NCBI GenBank assembly: GCA_009746045.1
Contig: RPFO01000231.1
Coordinates: 980,388 to 1,044,387 of the forward strand
DNA from: Mesostigma viride
Taxonomy: Eukaryota > Streptophyta > Mesostigmatophyceae > Mesostigmatales > Mesostigmataceae
Direction of reading: 5' to 3'
DNA length: 64,000 bases
Positions 20,025 through 32,256 of the stretch are shown piece by piece (within the stretch, counting starts at the first letter, position 1; every line of letters starts with the position of its first letter). Both the position numbers and the translations under genes were made by a program. The notes under the pieces are model-generated. The model did no database searches. It was not told the origin of the DNA and saw only the letters and a list, made by a program, of their open reading frames with translations.

Positions 20025-23000
20025 TCAACTCTTCTTGGCTTTGCTGGCTGCGGCCACCTTGGCCACTGCCGACTTGCTGGCGGCATCCAGGTAGATGAGA
20101 AGTCCGCCCAGCATGGCCAAGTTCTGCGTGGGGACAATAGCAGAAGGCATGGTCCCGATTATTTGATCAGCGAGTTGATCAGTAAGGTTGTATACCAGGA
20201 CGGCCAGGTTGTGCGTGGGGACAATAGCAGAAGGCATGGTCCCAATTATTTGATCAGCGAGTTGATCAGTAAGGTTGTATACCAGGACGGCCAGGTTGTG
20301 CGTGGGGACAATAGCATAAGGCATGGTCCCAAATATTTATTAGCTGGTTAACAGACTTTTCCAACCGTCCCAGAGATATCGCCCAAACCCCTGGGGGGTC
20401 CCATTGGCCCGGGGGGGGGGGGAGGGGGGTCTGAACCCCCCACTCCCAACGATTTATGGGTGGGGTGGGGTGGGGGTCCGACCCCCCCCTCCCCCCCCCT
20501 CCCCCCTCCCCCCCCCCCCCCCCTCCCCCTCCCCCCTCCCCCCCCCTCCCCCCCCCCCCCCCTCCCCCCCCTCCCCCCCCCTCCCCCCCCTCCCCCCCCC
20601 TCCCCCCCCCCCTCCCCCCCCCCCCCCCCCCCTCCCCCCCCTTCCCCCCCTCTGGGCCCCATTACCTTTGCCGCCCATTTTTCCCCGCCCAGGCTTTGTG
20701 CTGCCTGAGTTTTTTTCCCAAGATATAGAACGTCATTACCATGTGCGGACCTAGGTCGACTTGGGGGGGGGGGGAGGGGGGCAAGCCTTCTTTAACCCCC
20801 CCCCCCCCCCCTTGGACCCCCCGGGGGTGGCAACGAATGAGGGGGGGGGGGGGTCTGATCCCCTAACCCCCGGGGGTTCCCGTGGCTGGGGGGGGGGGAG
20901 AGGGGGTGCTTGACCCCCCCCCTCTCGGGCGATATCTGCGGGAGTGTCGCGAATAGGCTGTTCGTTAGTAATGGATGAACTCGGTCTGGAATGCCACAAC
21001 GCCCATGAAAATCCGTCCATAGCCATCACTAGCCACTACTAGCTCACCCTTAGCTACCTACCACTGCGGCCCACCGGGTGGCGTTCTCACCTTAAAGAAG
21101 TGGATGAACTCGTTCTGGAAAGCCATGCTGTCCGCTGGCTCGTTGTAGAAATCGTGGAAGACGACGGTGGCCACGCTCAGGAAGAGCATCTGCAACGAGG
21201 AAAAAAAGAAATGGGCCAAGGGACGTTAATAACATAGCTGACAAGCGCGTATCATTCACCATAGCGCAAGGCGTCCCACAGTGGTGAGCGCGTGAGGTGT
21301 CCACTCCGTGAGGAGCATCTAGAAGGCAGGTACATGACTGTAAATGTACATTACATGCCTATACATGCATATAAGTGCAACTACTATGGATTATTGGAGA
21401 AGGAAGGGCTTAGGAGTTATAGAGGTAACTGGTCATCTGTCCTTGCACAATGAGGGTTTAAATGTGGCCACGCTAGAAAGGAGAACGTGCATTAAGGGGG
21501 GGAGGGGGGGGGGGGGGGAGGACTGAACACACATACTAAAAGGCGCTAATAGGCCACTACAATTCTCAAGACGAACTTGCAAGAGGGAAGCGGATATAAA
21601 AAAAGTATTGGCCCACATTCAAGGCTAGTGCCTGAGGTCCATGACACGGAGTACACGATCTGCTATCGAGCATGGTATACAGTAGGGTGTGTACCGAAGT
21701 AATACCACAAAACAGCAGGTACATATCATAATGAATATAGTAGTGAACATGATAAATAGCATCCCATGCAAGCGCTAAAACACGAGCCGCGCATCGACTA
21801 CATTCATAATTCAATATGATGCATTGACTTGCTTATATTCATAGTAAAAAAAAAAACACAAACCCGGTATCCACTTTCACTTGCAGGAAGGCATTCGTAC
21901 CCACCCGCAAGTACACCCCCATGTGCATGCATTAGGTGTCTCAGTTATCACTACATTAGAGCAGGCACTAAAAGCTGCATATATCGAAGCCAAGAGCGAC
22001 GACAAGGATATTAGCGGCATGAACTGCAAGAAAAAACTAGTAACCCACCAGCAGGTACGCCCCCAGGTAGACGTCCAGGAGGAGGAGCAGGCCACCCAGG
22101 CCCTCGAGGATGGCCCCCGCCATGACCAGCTGCTTGCCCTGTGGTTTGGGGACAGAGAAGAACACACACGACACACAAGTCACTGCATGCCCTGTGGGGT
22201 TTACTCAAAGGGTCCTTAGGGATAACGGCCGGCTGCTTGCCCCGTGGGGATAGAGTACAGAGCACATGATAGAGCGGGGGGGGGGGGGGGGGGGGGGGAT
22301 ACAGCATTCTTGGCTAAGGGAACAGGCTGGCGTGTAGAGTGGTGAGTCTCAGTGGCCAGGCAATGGAAGTCCCTTGCCACGCTCGCTGCCTTTAGAAACA
22401 TAACACGTTGAACATATAACACGAGGAATGTAACACCATAAGCTTTTTACTTCCGCACCGATCAGCACCCGCGTTGCATATTGGGAGCTATTCGTTATTG
22501 TGCTAGTTATTTGTTATCTCGGTAACAGGCCAAACAGACTGCCGGAAAGTGCAAGAGGCTGCCAAGACCCTAGACCTTGCATTGGAGCTGCAGCGATTGA
22601 TACCAACCAGGACGCACGATGGGGACTTGCACTAAGAGACCGATAGCGCAGGCGTGAAAATCGTGGAACCAGAAAACTCAGAAAATAATACAGGGTGTCC
22701 AGGTAGCAATTGTGTACTAGCATACTGCACATACTAGCATACTGTTTTCTTCCAGATTTCTGGCCTGCGCTGGTTGTGTCTTTGATACTGTATACTTGAA
22801 CTAGCATCCTGCACTCATGTCTCGTTTTGCCGATGGGCATACTCCAGGCCAAAGGTCCTTCACCTACAGGGTTTCTCACTAAGAGACCGATGCAGTGCTC
22901 TGGTGGTACATAGTGAGAGCATTCATCAGCCAGATATCCGGCAAAGAGTGCGTTTATGTTTGCTTCAGCAACCGTTTTAACAAGTAGAAGTGTCAGATAT

Positions 23001-24193
23001 CCAGCTGGGCAAGCTTTTCAAATACTAACAGCCTAAGTTGCCATCCACGATTGATTCCAGCACAACACTCCCGCCCAGAATAACAACAGATCTAAGCTTC
23101 GCAAGCCAACGCTACCAAAAAAAATAGATTCTGTTTCAATTTTCTACTTGGGCTCGCGGCTTCCATAGGACACAGCTTGGAATGTGGCTCTATCGCTTTG
23201 CATACGTAGTGTGGCTATCTATTGTTTTGCATAGGTAGTGCTGCATAGATAGTGCTTGTTGACAACCATGCCTGGTATATGGCGACATTTTCCATCCCAT
23301 ATGTCTAAACCAATTTCATACTTACCTCCTGCTATGCCCATCATCCTAGCGGCTATCATCCAAAGAAACCATAAAGGCCGCTTGGTCTGACCATAAAACT
23401 GGCAAACCAGGAAATGCCTTACAGACATCCTCGGACTAGTAAGGCCAGAGATGGCCATGCTTCTAGGCATCAGCAACAAAAAGAGGTGAAATATTTGAGT
23501 TTGGACCCCTTCCCAATTGCTCAATGGCTTCGAGCTTCAGCCAAGCCAGGTCCCTGCAGGGACTCAAAGCGTGCCGCCCGGCCGTCGCGGCCATACCTGC
23601 GCCCAATGAGGGGCCATTCAGAGCATCCTGCCGGCTAAGGCTCCAAGTCACCGGTCTACAGCCCATCGTGCCACAAGGTGGCATGAACGTCGACCACGAA
23701 GAAACCGACGGGCGTCCGTGAAGGCGGCACGCTGCTTCGAAAGTCGCCGGGCTGTACATTACCATATTAAATTACCCGAAGTCCAAGGATAAAACGGCCC
23801 TGGCGACATGCGTGGATCGGTGAGTGGGTGCCTTTGATGGCTGAAAGGGGGTGCAAGGGCGAACCGTTACCTCGGGCAGCGGGAACGGGATCTCGAAAGG
23901 AAGCTTCTCGACAAACTTGGCAAACTTCTTCACAGTAAACCCTGCCATGGGCCCGCCATCCGAACCGAACGTCTCGTATCTGCACATAATATCATCGCAT
24001 CCACGGAAAAAAAATTTCGGTACATTGCACGGCCACCTAAATAATAACCGATAGGACACCTAGCTCCCCACGCAGACGACGTCACCTGGGCGATCCACGG
24101 TACATATCAGGTTTGAAAGCCTTACTTGTAATAAGCCGTCAATATAAAAATGGAGGCGATGAAGACACGTCCCAGTGTAGAAGTGACGCCCAT
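20025..24193 (-). CDS. HR-like lesion-inducer family membrane protein, paralog 1 (5 exons)
   Basis: Exons on minus: 24193-24126, 23979-23871, 22138-22049, 21189-21091 and 20123-20025, all joined by GT-AG introns that keep frame and give about 154 aa. The N-terminus MGVTSTLGRVFIASIFILTAYYK, the YETFGSDGGPMAGF loop, the LEGLGGLLLLLDVYLGAYLL membrane segment, VVFHDFYN and the final NLAMLGGLLIYLD segment match, in order, the plant HR-like lesion-inducing family (distantly DoxX-like). Plant members are small multi-pass membrane proteins linked to cell-death lesions; biochemical role unknown. The C-terminus KAKKS fits a KxKxx ER-retrieval signal (inference). Introns 2-4 are long and rich in G/C runs. 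The paralog at 24821 is divergent and has the same exon boundaries. Confidence 0.88.
20126..20345. repeat. 90-bp tandem repeat carrying decoy exon-5 starts (intron 4)
   Basis: About 2.4 copies of a 90-bp unit lie just upstream (minus sense) of exon 5. Each unit ends with CCCACGCAC then AACCTGGCC, mimicking the true acceptor CCCACGCAG and exon start AACTTGGCC, but with CAC in place of CAG. The repeat therefore duplicated the intron/exon junction, and the decoy acceptors lack AG at the matching position. Confidence 0.8.
20408..20920. repeat. G/C homopolymer tracts in intron 4
   Basis: C-runs with single T breaks (20485-20650) followed by alternating G-runs and C-runs (20763-20920). On the transcribed (minus) sense the first tract is G-rich and could form G-quadruplexes; the second could fold on itself. 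Similar G-runs lie at 21497-21520 and 22275-22298 in intron 3 and intron 2. Confidence 0.85.
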
Positions 24194-24518
24194 TTTACCG
24201 GCACACTGCTTCGTCGCGCAAGGGTCCTTTGCGGCGAGTGCAAACGTATTGGGGGACGGCTATGGCAGCGTGACGTTTTGCTTTCAAACAGATGACACCT
24301 GGCCCTCGCGTGTCGTTTGCCTCGAGGGGGCGCCCAAACAACGAAGAGGCGTATCTGTACTCTATACACGGGCTCTTGAATGCATCCCTCCCAAGGGCCC
24401 GTATCTAGCTCTATCTTGGGCCAAACTTGAACCTGGCATAACCCAGTGCGCGGTTCGAGCATAACAGGGTGTACGTCCGGATAGGAACTCTTACAGTACA
24501 CTGTAGTACTCTGAGGAC

Positions 24519-24563
<45 letters not shown>

Positions 24564-24820
24564 CTGTAGTACCCTGACGGTATCTTACCGGGCGTGCAAA
24601 CACGTTGCACGCACATGTATCCCCGCCATGCCACATCGCGTTACACAAATGGCCAGATGCACGTCGGAGCCTCTGACGCAATTTATCGGTAACCCGCCCG
24701 TTGTTGCCGAAGCCGAAATCTCACATCTACGAAGTGGCAAGAGTGCTGTTACGCCTGTAGCGGGCTTTGACAGGAGACTATAGTGCACGATACAACTATT
24801 TCATACCAATCGTTGGGAAA
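24194..24820. promoter_or_regulatory. Shared upstream region of the divergent HR-lesion pair
   Basis: The 627 bp between two start codons facing away from each other must hold both promoters, perhaps one bidirectional promoter. A (CAA)n run occupies 24520-24562. No clear TATA box was found. Confidence 0.5.
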
Positions 24821-27422
24821 ATGGCAGAATTGGGAATCACCGGAACTATTGGACGCGTTTTCCTTGCAGCCGTCTTTCTCCTTGCCGCCTACAACAAGTG
24901 TGCCGCGATCGCTTCCTTGCCCGCGCAATTGCCGCAATTTTCACCATCCGACAATAACGGCAATGTGAACGCTCGAACAGGAATGGGAAAGGAATATTTT
25001 CGCAGTTCAAGGGATCACCAACACCCCCCTCGCGTGTGTCCCGTGGCCCTTTCCGCACACAGATTTGATGACGGTGAACCGATAGCCAAGTTCACGGGCG
25101 CCAAGTTTGCAAAGTTTATCAACCTCCTCCCGTTCGACATCCCATTTGGGCTGCCCGAGGTATCGTTTGGACGTTCAACTGCGGCACTTTTTTGTACACA
25201 TTCGAAGCATGAGTCACTGGAGGAGCTTGGGTTTGCTTTATTCGTTCTAGCATTAGCCAAGATTTTTTTTTGTGGCAGTCTGGCAGGCTCCGGGGAAGGC
25301 AGCTGTTTAGCCGTAACGAATAAGTTTGCCGACCTGGTTTACTGTTTTAATTTAGTGTAATTTTAAACCAGTTGTTTTTCGTGGGTTCATGATGCCAGAA
25401 TCATTAACAGCGTCCTTCGTTGCCCTGTACCGTGTCGTGCTGGACGTCTCCTGCCCCCCCGTGCCCAGCCCAAGGCCTTGGTGATGACGGGGATGATCAT
25501 GGAGGGGCTGGGCGGCCTGCTCCTCATGTCAGACATCCGGCTGGGAGCGTACCTGCTGGTGTGTACCGGGTCTTTCTATCTAATCGCTCATCCGTATGAT
25601 TTTTGCGTTGCCTGTTGCTCATTATGTTGAGGGGGGAGCATACGGGGGGCATACCTGCTAGCGAGGCGCGCAGTGTGCTGAGGGGTGATGGACAAAGGGG
25701 GATGGTAACGGGCTTGATAATTGCCCCCGATGGACACATGCACCGGTGCCTTCAGCTGATGGTAGTCATGACAACGCACGTCCCCTGCTTACAGTAGTCA
25801 TGAAAACATAGCTCCTGCAGACCAGCACCTGCACACCAGCAGCTCCGGTAGACCAGCACCATCCTACTCCACGAGGATAACGCGACTGCGTCGTGGTCAT
25901 GTGTGCCTCCATGTGTTGTGTGGCTGGCAGCTCCTCTACACGAGCGCCGCCTCCGTCATCTTCCACGACTTCTACAATTACGTGGCGAGCAGCCTGGAGT
26001 TCCAAAACGAGTTGGTTCTCTTCTTCAAGGTGGGTGGTCCGAATCGAGGGGTTCGTGCGCTATGTAGCCTTACCACTAAAGTTGGCTAATCTGTAGTTTG
26101 CTGAATAGTGCCCAGTTCCTGTGTTCCACGCATCACTCCACAGCCGCGCTAGGGGCTGGGTGTACCGCCTTGATGGACGGCCTTGATGGACCGCCTTGAT
26201 GGACCGCCTCGATGTGGTTGAGGTTTTGAAACGAGCTGGTCCAGTTTATTGAATCTTAAGGGATGTGGAAGGAGAGTGGGTGGGTGGCCAGCATATGCGT
26301 TTGCTAAGGCTGGGGGGATTTGGACGAGTCCAGCCGAGGCCGCGAAACGTTCGAGTGCGGGGCTGCCCTATGGGCGGTGGCCCAACTACTGTTGTAACAG
26401 CATATGGGTCCGCCTGAAGTGCTAGTTTAAGCGGGTCCTTTACGTCATAAAGTGGGTGGTGGGTGGCAGTGCTTTGTATCCACCTGGCTGATGCAGGGTC
26501 TTGGCTATGCAGAATGAGCCGGTCTTGGCTATGCAGAATGAGCCGGTCTTGGCTGTACAGAATGAGCGGGTCTTGGCTGTACGGCATGAGCGGGTCCTCT
26601 TCTTCAAGGTGACACGTTGTCGTGACTCCAGTTTGTTTGGACCTCTCGGGAACAGTGAAGGTGGCTAATTTGCCAGTACCCGTCAGCTGCTGCTCTGGCA
26701 TGTGCTCAGAATAAGCAGGTCCTCTTCTGTGGAGACGGGTAGGTTCTATAATTAGTGTGTGTGTGTGTGTATGTGTGTGTGCATGTGCGTGCGTGTGCGT
26801 ATTTAGGGACGAGCGCTTGGATAGTTACCTCGCTGCCTCATCTCCCTGCTGTCTCACATTCCTTATCATCTGGCAAAGTGACCCCAAACCCCGGCCCACA
26901 CTCGCGTACCGTTCCCTACACCCCCCCGTTACCTTTGTACGATATTTAAAAGGCATGCATGTGCGTGCTTGCTTCCCATCTCTCTTAGGGTAGGCTGCAC
27001 CTCGCGCAATATGCATGGGATGGATGTGATGCGTGGGCAACGGCAGGCTGCGGTGAGACGATGATTAGCTGGCCTTATTATTGTTTTTTTTCAAAGTGAC
27101 CCTAGGCCCGGGTCACTCTCACAGAGCATTGGCTGGAACGGATGTAAAACAACGAATAGTTGTCTCACGTAATGTCAGAATTATGAAACAATCTCGCTTC
27201 GCTTGAGTAGCAATACAGCGCACCTTGTGTCTGCATGCGTAATACTGACCCGTTTGCCATCAGCTTGGTATCTGTTTTTCTTGGTATCTGTTTTTCTTGG
27301 TATCTGTTTGTCTTCAACCCGGCTGCACTGTCCACCAGAATCTCGCAATGCTGGGCGGCCTCCTGGTATACCTGGACGTCACCAGACCCGAAACCCGGGG
27401 AGAGAAACTGAAGCGCCTGTGA
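24821..27422 (+). CDS. HR-like lesion-inducer family membrane protein, paralog 2 (5 exons)
   Basis: Exons: 24821-24897, 25063-25159, 25469-25558, 25931-26029 and 27339-27422, with GT-AG introns in frame, 148 aa. MAELGITGTIGRVFLAAVF starts a first membrane segment ending in AYNK. Then come FDDGEPIAKF, the IMEGLGGLLLMSDIRLGAYL segment, VIFHDFYN and NLAMLGGLLVYLD. Exon phases and lengths of exons 3 and 4 (90 and 99 nt) equal those of paralog 1, proving a gene duplication. It ends in KLKRL, again a KxKxx pattern. Exon 1 uses the donor AA|GTGTGC. Function is inferred from family membership only. Confidence 0.88.
26165..26760. repeat. Tandem repeats and decoy exon-4 ends in intron 4 of paralog 2
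   Basis: Repeats of GATGGACCGCCTT (26170-26215) and about four copies of a 27-bp unit GTCTTGGCTATGCAGAATGA (26499-26590) are followed by CTCTTCTTCAAGGTGA near 26600, which copies the exon 4 end and donor CTCTTCTTCAAG|GTGG at 26018-26033. A more decayed echo of exon 4 lies at 26225-26245. Confidence 0.6.
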
Positions 27423-28010
27423 TGTGATGTTGAATGGTGATATAGCACCTTGATGTGACATCGATTAGACAAGGGCCAGCGCAGGCCAAAAATCTGGAGA
27501 ATCGATCCGTGCCATGATAGCTCGATATTATGATTACTTGCAAAATGCAAATTTCGCAAACTGCTATGGTGTATATGTCGATGAAATGATGAGCAGTTTT
27601 ACCAGGGACAAACGTCTGGGACCTTGATATCGTATTTAGTTGACTGAGTGCTTGATTCAGCTAGCAAAGGGGCACGCAAGCTTCACCCAGCATGCATGTG
27701 AATGTTCGCGCATGCCCGTGCATGCAGTGTACTTGGTTTTTGGCTGATTAAGTACTATATGGTTGTAAAATTTTCTTCGATTCTGTATAGATTAACATGC
27801 GCTTCCAATAAGCTATTGTATCGAAACAACCTAGCAGCAAATAGAACTAGAGCTCTACATCAGCCATATGACATAGTCAAATCCACATGATGTGTGACCA
27901 ATCAGCCCCAGAACGGAGGCCAAGGCCCCGGCCTCGCCGATCTGGCTGGGCCCCCGCCCCCACTCCGCCTCTAGGCCGACACTGTGGTAAATTACCCTAC
28001 TTCAGGCCGC
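27423..28010. other. Intergenic DNA
   Basis: No gene seen. A reverse copy of the dispersed GCGCAGGCC word lies at 27469-27500; the rest is unremarkable and AT-rich. Confidence 0.4.
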
Positions 28011-28936
28011 TTAATTCAAACTGCTAGGCAGCTAGTTGGCTTCCCGAATGCGAGGATGACATGACGACCCGGATAGGCATGGCGTGGGCGCAGCTCCACG
28101 AACACCGCCGCTGGTGGAGCAACCCCGCCCTACCCCGGATCGTCAATTAATTAATTAGGAACATAACTCCGTTGGGAGTATCTGTAGCACATAGCCCTTG
28201 AGAAGGGGCATATGGCCTATAATACATTCTAACTTTCTAAGCTACTTCCTGCAAGGGTGGGAATGTAAACAACACTTGCTCTAGGTGCACTAGGGCACCT
28301 GCACCACCCAGAGTCTCGGGCAACTCCCGGCCAGCTAAGGGGAGCCCGTCATAGGAGGGGAAGATCATCATGGCTATACAAGAGCTAGGGCATACGGCTT
28401 CTCGACAGAGAGCATCTCTCTGCATAGGCATAGCATGGCTAAATTCTTAGTGCAACATCCATGGGGGTCCCGTTATAGGCATGGCGTGGCTAAAGTCAGG
28501 CATCATCCATGGGGGCCATTATGGGCGCACATGCGCGTGGGCCACATGCTAGGCTAAGCCTGACTAATCTACACTACTGGTATATATTCCCTAGTCTGAG
28601 GTGGCAGGAGGGGGCTGCCAGGGCTTGTGGTCAACGTGGATGACCGCCCCCCTCTGGACAGTATACCGGCTTCCCCCGTGCGCTCTGCCGGAGCTGAAGG
28701 TAGGTCGGCCATAGCTCGCGTCGCCGCTGTTGCTGGGCCAGGGTCAAGTCGTCGTCCAGCGAGAAGCGAGTCTCCGAGAGCTTCTTGCGGCATTTAAGGA
28801 ACGCCAGCTTGTCCGCCATGTACTTAAAGGTGAGGAGCACGGGTGCCGGGCCAGCCTTCCCCCGCGCGCGGGGGAGGCGGACATGCAGCCGACATCCGCA
28901 GCTCACCAGTGGATCGTCAAGCCCGACCTGTTGAAG
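28011..28936 (+). mobile_element. LINE C2 ORF2 fragment, split by B6
   Basis: Plus-strand codons for a ...CEDDMTTRIGMAWAQLHEHR block and WWSNPALPR at 28040-28146, resuming at 28921-28936. It corresponds to the minus-strand C3 region 48215-48330. No start, hairpin or tail. Confidence 0.65.
28147..28910 (-). mobile_element. LINE B6, 5'-truncated, in LINE C2
   Basis: Tail and stem-loop at 28147-28180, 3' UTR, then the ORF1 C-terminus (28569-28910, with a frameshift near 28665). GGATCGTCAA is duplicated at 28137-28146 and 28911-28920. Confidence 0.88.
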
Positions 28937-30028
28937 GCCATGCTGATCTTCCCCCCCCATGACAGGCTCCCCTTAGTTAATTAATTAATTAAAATCATAG
29001 CTCCGTTGGGAGCATATGTAACACATAGCCCTGAGAAAGGGGCATCTATGGGTTTGTAATACAATCAGGGCTACAACCTGCAGGTGGAGGATGTACAACT
29101 ATCACCTGCTCTGGGTGCACAAGGTGCACCTGCACCACCATGATGGTTCATGCCTCCTTAACAAGCACAGGCACCCAGGGGGGGCTTGAGGAGAGGGCCT
29201 TGAAGGCCTGCATGACATATGGGGTGGAAGGTATATGTGGCTAGGCTATAGCTGGTGTACACATGGCATCTCAGCAGAGAGTAACTCCCTGCATAGGCAT
29301 GGCATGGCTAAATTCTTAATGCATCATCCATGGGAGGTCCCGTTGTAGGCTGGGCGCGGCTAAATAGTGAAAGCAGCATCCATGGGGGCCATTATGGGCG
29401 CACATGCGCGTTGGCCACATGCTAGGCTAGGCCTGACTAATCTGGTATAGGCTGGTATAGGTTCCCTAGTCTGGGGTGGCAGGGGGGGCCTGCCATGGCT
29501 TGTGGTCAACGTGGATGACCGCCCCCCTCCAGTACACCGGCTTTCCCCCTGCGCGCTGCCGGAGCTGAAGGTAGGTCGGCCATAGCTCGCGTCGCCGCTG
29601 TTGCTGGGCCAGGGTCAAGTCGTCGTCCAGCGTGAAGCGAGTCGCCGAGAGCTTCTTGCGGCATTTAAGGAACGCCAGCTTGTCCCCCATGGACTTAAAG
29701 GTGAGAAGCACGGGTGCCGGGCCAGCCTTACCCCGCGCGCGGGGGAGGCGGACCGCCGACATGTCCGGCAGCTCACCAGTGAGTTGCATGGGGGCAAGAA
29801 TGTCGCGCTTAAGTGCCGTGAGAAGAGTCGTCGATGTCCCCTTAGTTGGGTTGAGCTTGATGAGACTCAGGGGGTGCAGGTGCCCTGGTGCACCTCGAGC
29901 AAGTGTCGTTTACATTCCCAGGTGCCCTTGCAGGAAGTAGCTTAGAATGTATTAAAAGCCATATGCCCCTTCTCTGGGATATGTGCTACATTTACTCCCA
30001 ACGGACTTATGTTCCTAATTAATTAATT
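28937..30028 (+). mobile_element. LINE B8 3' UTR, split by B7
   Basis: Only the last part of a family B 3' UTR remains (28937-28978, 29848-30028), with the stem-loop and AATTAATT tail at 29990-30028. The B7 insertion splits it. Confidence 0.8.
28979..29836 (-). mobile_element. LINE B7, 5'-truncated, in B8
   Basis: Minus-strand tail, stem-loop and 3' UTR, then an ORF1 C-terminal frame (29466-29789) with DDDLTLAQQQRRRELW. TCCCCTTAGTT is duplicated at 28968-28978 and 29837-29847. Confidence 0.88.
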
Positions 30029-30099
30029 AACTCATGGTCCGGATTCGAGCACCCGATTTCTGGCTTGCGCTGGTTGTCTCCTTGATATCCCCCTTGGCT

Positions 30100-31060
30100 G
30101 CGGCGCTATCCCCCTGGGCTACTGGTGCTGGGGTCTCTGGGGCAGGGGGCGCCTGCCAGGGCTTGTGGTCAACGTAGATGACCGCCCTCTTCCGACTTCC
30201 AGTATACCGGCTTCTTCCCCGCCGTCTGCCGGAGCTCAGCTGGAGGTAGGTCGGCCATAGCTCCCGTTGGGCACCGCGTTGTTGTTGGGTCAGGGTCAAG
30301 TCGTCGTCCAGCGTGTACTGGAGGTCCCCCCAAGCTGCTTGTCATGCGACGCTTGAGGAACTCCAGCTTATCCGCCATGGTGTCAAAGGTGAGGAGAAGG
30401 CGAGAAGCGGGGGCGGTCTAGCCTTACCCCGTGAGCGGGGAAGGCGGATCACCCCCGGCTTGATCGACCTCACCGTTGAGAGCCGCATGGCGGGACAAGG
30501 ATGGTGTTCTAAAACCGGCCTTGGCATTGAAGGGACTTGGAGATCTCACCTTCAAGCTGAGGGCAAAGTGCTTGACGATGACGTTGCGGCTGCGCTTGTC
30601 GGTTGAGCCTGGCCTCCTCACGGAGGTCGCTCGCGTCTGCTGCTAATTGAGCTCGGGGCGGCGATGGCGTCGAGGTCGGGTGGTGGTGGTGTGGTTTGAA
30701 CAGCAATGATGCAGGGTGGCGGCCCATGGGTCTGGCTGGGAGGGCCCATCGCCGGCTGGGCCAGCCGGGGCAGCCTGGCCTGGCGCCGGGCACTGAATGT
30801 CGATCCTTCAGCGCAGGCCTGCCTCAGTAGGCGCGGTGAGGCCCGCGGTGTTTTGCAAGCAAGTGCTCGATGGTGATGGCGTTGCCCTTGAGGCGCTGGT
30901 CGATGTGGCGGAGAGCTCTGGGCATGCAGTGATGGCATCGGTGGTGGCGGTGGTGGCTTTGGAGGTGGAGGAGGCGAGGAGGGACCGTCACTGGGGGTGG
31001 TGACGTGGCGGTGGTGGAGAGGAGGGGGAGCTCGCGGCAGCCAGCGTGGGCCGCCCAGGC
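30100..31060 (-). pseudogene. Diverged family B-like ORF1
   Basis: Minus-strand remains of an ORF1 related to family B: the terminal VDHKPWQ tail near 30165, LTLTQQQR near 30290, an RLPRSRGKA-like turn near 30440, DLREEARL near 30620 and the Ser/Thr linker to about 31000. Numerous indels distinguish this copy, which seems to belong to an older subfamily. No tail was found. Confidence 0.6.
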
Positions 31061-31139
31061 CGGGCTGGAATGTACGTCATGCAGTGCATGCTACATGACC
31101 TCCCGGCCAACCCGGAGTCATGTTATAATTTATGATATA

Positions 31140-31665
31140 TATTACGCCGATTTACCATAGGTTTCCCACATTCTTAGGCATGTCCGGCAGGCCGGCCTGG
31201 GCCTAGCCGGGCACGTGGCCCGCACAGATCAGGTAGATCGACGGCATCAGATATAGACTAGCTGGCACCAAGCCCGCACAGCCCGGGCGCTGTTTTGTCC
31301 GCACGTGGCGTGCCCCAGGCCGCGCGCGGCCGGGCTGCCATGTGTGTACTTTTCGTGATACGCTAGGCATAGACATGTGCTACCCTAGACGGGACGGGCT
31401 CACGCCCGGGCAGCCTCCTGGTTTGTGTGTAATATGGAGGCAGATGGCTCGCAAGGATAGGTGGCCTGCAGGTAGTGATGAAGGAGACCACCTCCTGAAG
31501 TCAGTGGGGGCTCCGGACGCGTGTGACCCAGTTTGGCATTTACAGCGATTCGATCGGGCCGTGGCCTGCCCAGAACCCTAATAGAGCTCTAGGAGCCAGA
31601 TAGATAGCTAGCATCATCCATTCAATCCCGGCCATGTTCCCATCCCACTGAGCCTGAGGACAACT
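31140..31665 (+). mobile_element. LINE C 3' fragment (plus)
   Basis: Codons for the C-terminal DGLTPGQPPG block near 31400 and the 3' UTR up to the TCCCACTGAG word that normally precedes the CACGTG hairpin; the hairpin itself is absent. Confidence 0.65.
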
Positions 31666-32187
31666 ATTCCTGGATGCATGGCGATCCAACGTCGTGGAAG
31701 GACTAGGGGAGTTGTCTGAGAGGAAAGACGCGAAGACCGCGGGAGCCGCGTCACTGGCTATCTGTAGGAAGACCTGCATGGAGGGAGACAGACATGCAGA
31801 CGGTAACCAATCAAACAGGTTTATGATAGAAAAAAGGTTATGATAAAGTTATGTATGAAAAAGTTTATGATAGAAACTGAACTTAGAAGGAAAAAGAGAA
31901 CACACACACGAAGTTAAAGAAAAAGTAAGAGAGTATTGATTAAGGACTTATACTCATTTAATTGACGCAGTCATGCATGTGTAAGTATAATTTATTAGTC
32001 AATGATGTCAATTCTCGCCCTAGCTATGATCCGCTTGCCCACGCTCCTGGCCATGATATGCTCACGTGGGTCTTATTGCACACACAGAATTTGCCGGATC
32101 GTCTATCGTGTCCGATTGCTGCTGTGGCATGCCTGTCTGGCATGAAGGAGAAAGGGGGTCTCCTCTGCCCTTTCTTCCTGTTGTGCT
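31666..32187. other. Possible exon and LINE G fragment
   Basis: A minus frame near 31665-31779 (QIASDAAPAVFASFLSD), preceded by a plausible CCATGCAG acceptor, could be an exon of an unknown gene. 31985-32187 matches in reverse the G element at 45175-45370. Confidence 0.3.
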
Positions 32188-32256
32188 GTAAATTAAATTC
32201 AATTATAACATGACTCCGTTGGGAGATCATGTAGCACATATTCCCTTGCTTGATGG
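32188..32256 (-). mobile_element. Isolated LINE 3' terminus (tail plus hairpin)
   Basis: AT tail, ACTCCGTTGGGAG hairpin and about 30 bp of UTR only, in minus orientation. Confidence 0.6.

Noticed and set aside
20403-20754. Pro-rich and Gly-rich frames over 20348-20754
   Set aside because: Products of C/G homopolymer tracts in intron 4 of the HR-lesion gene.
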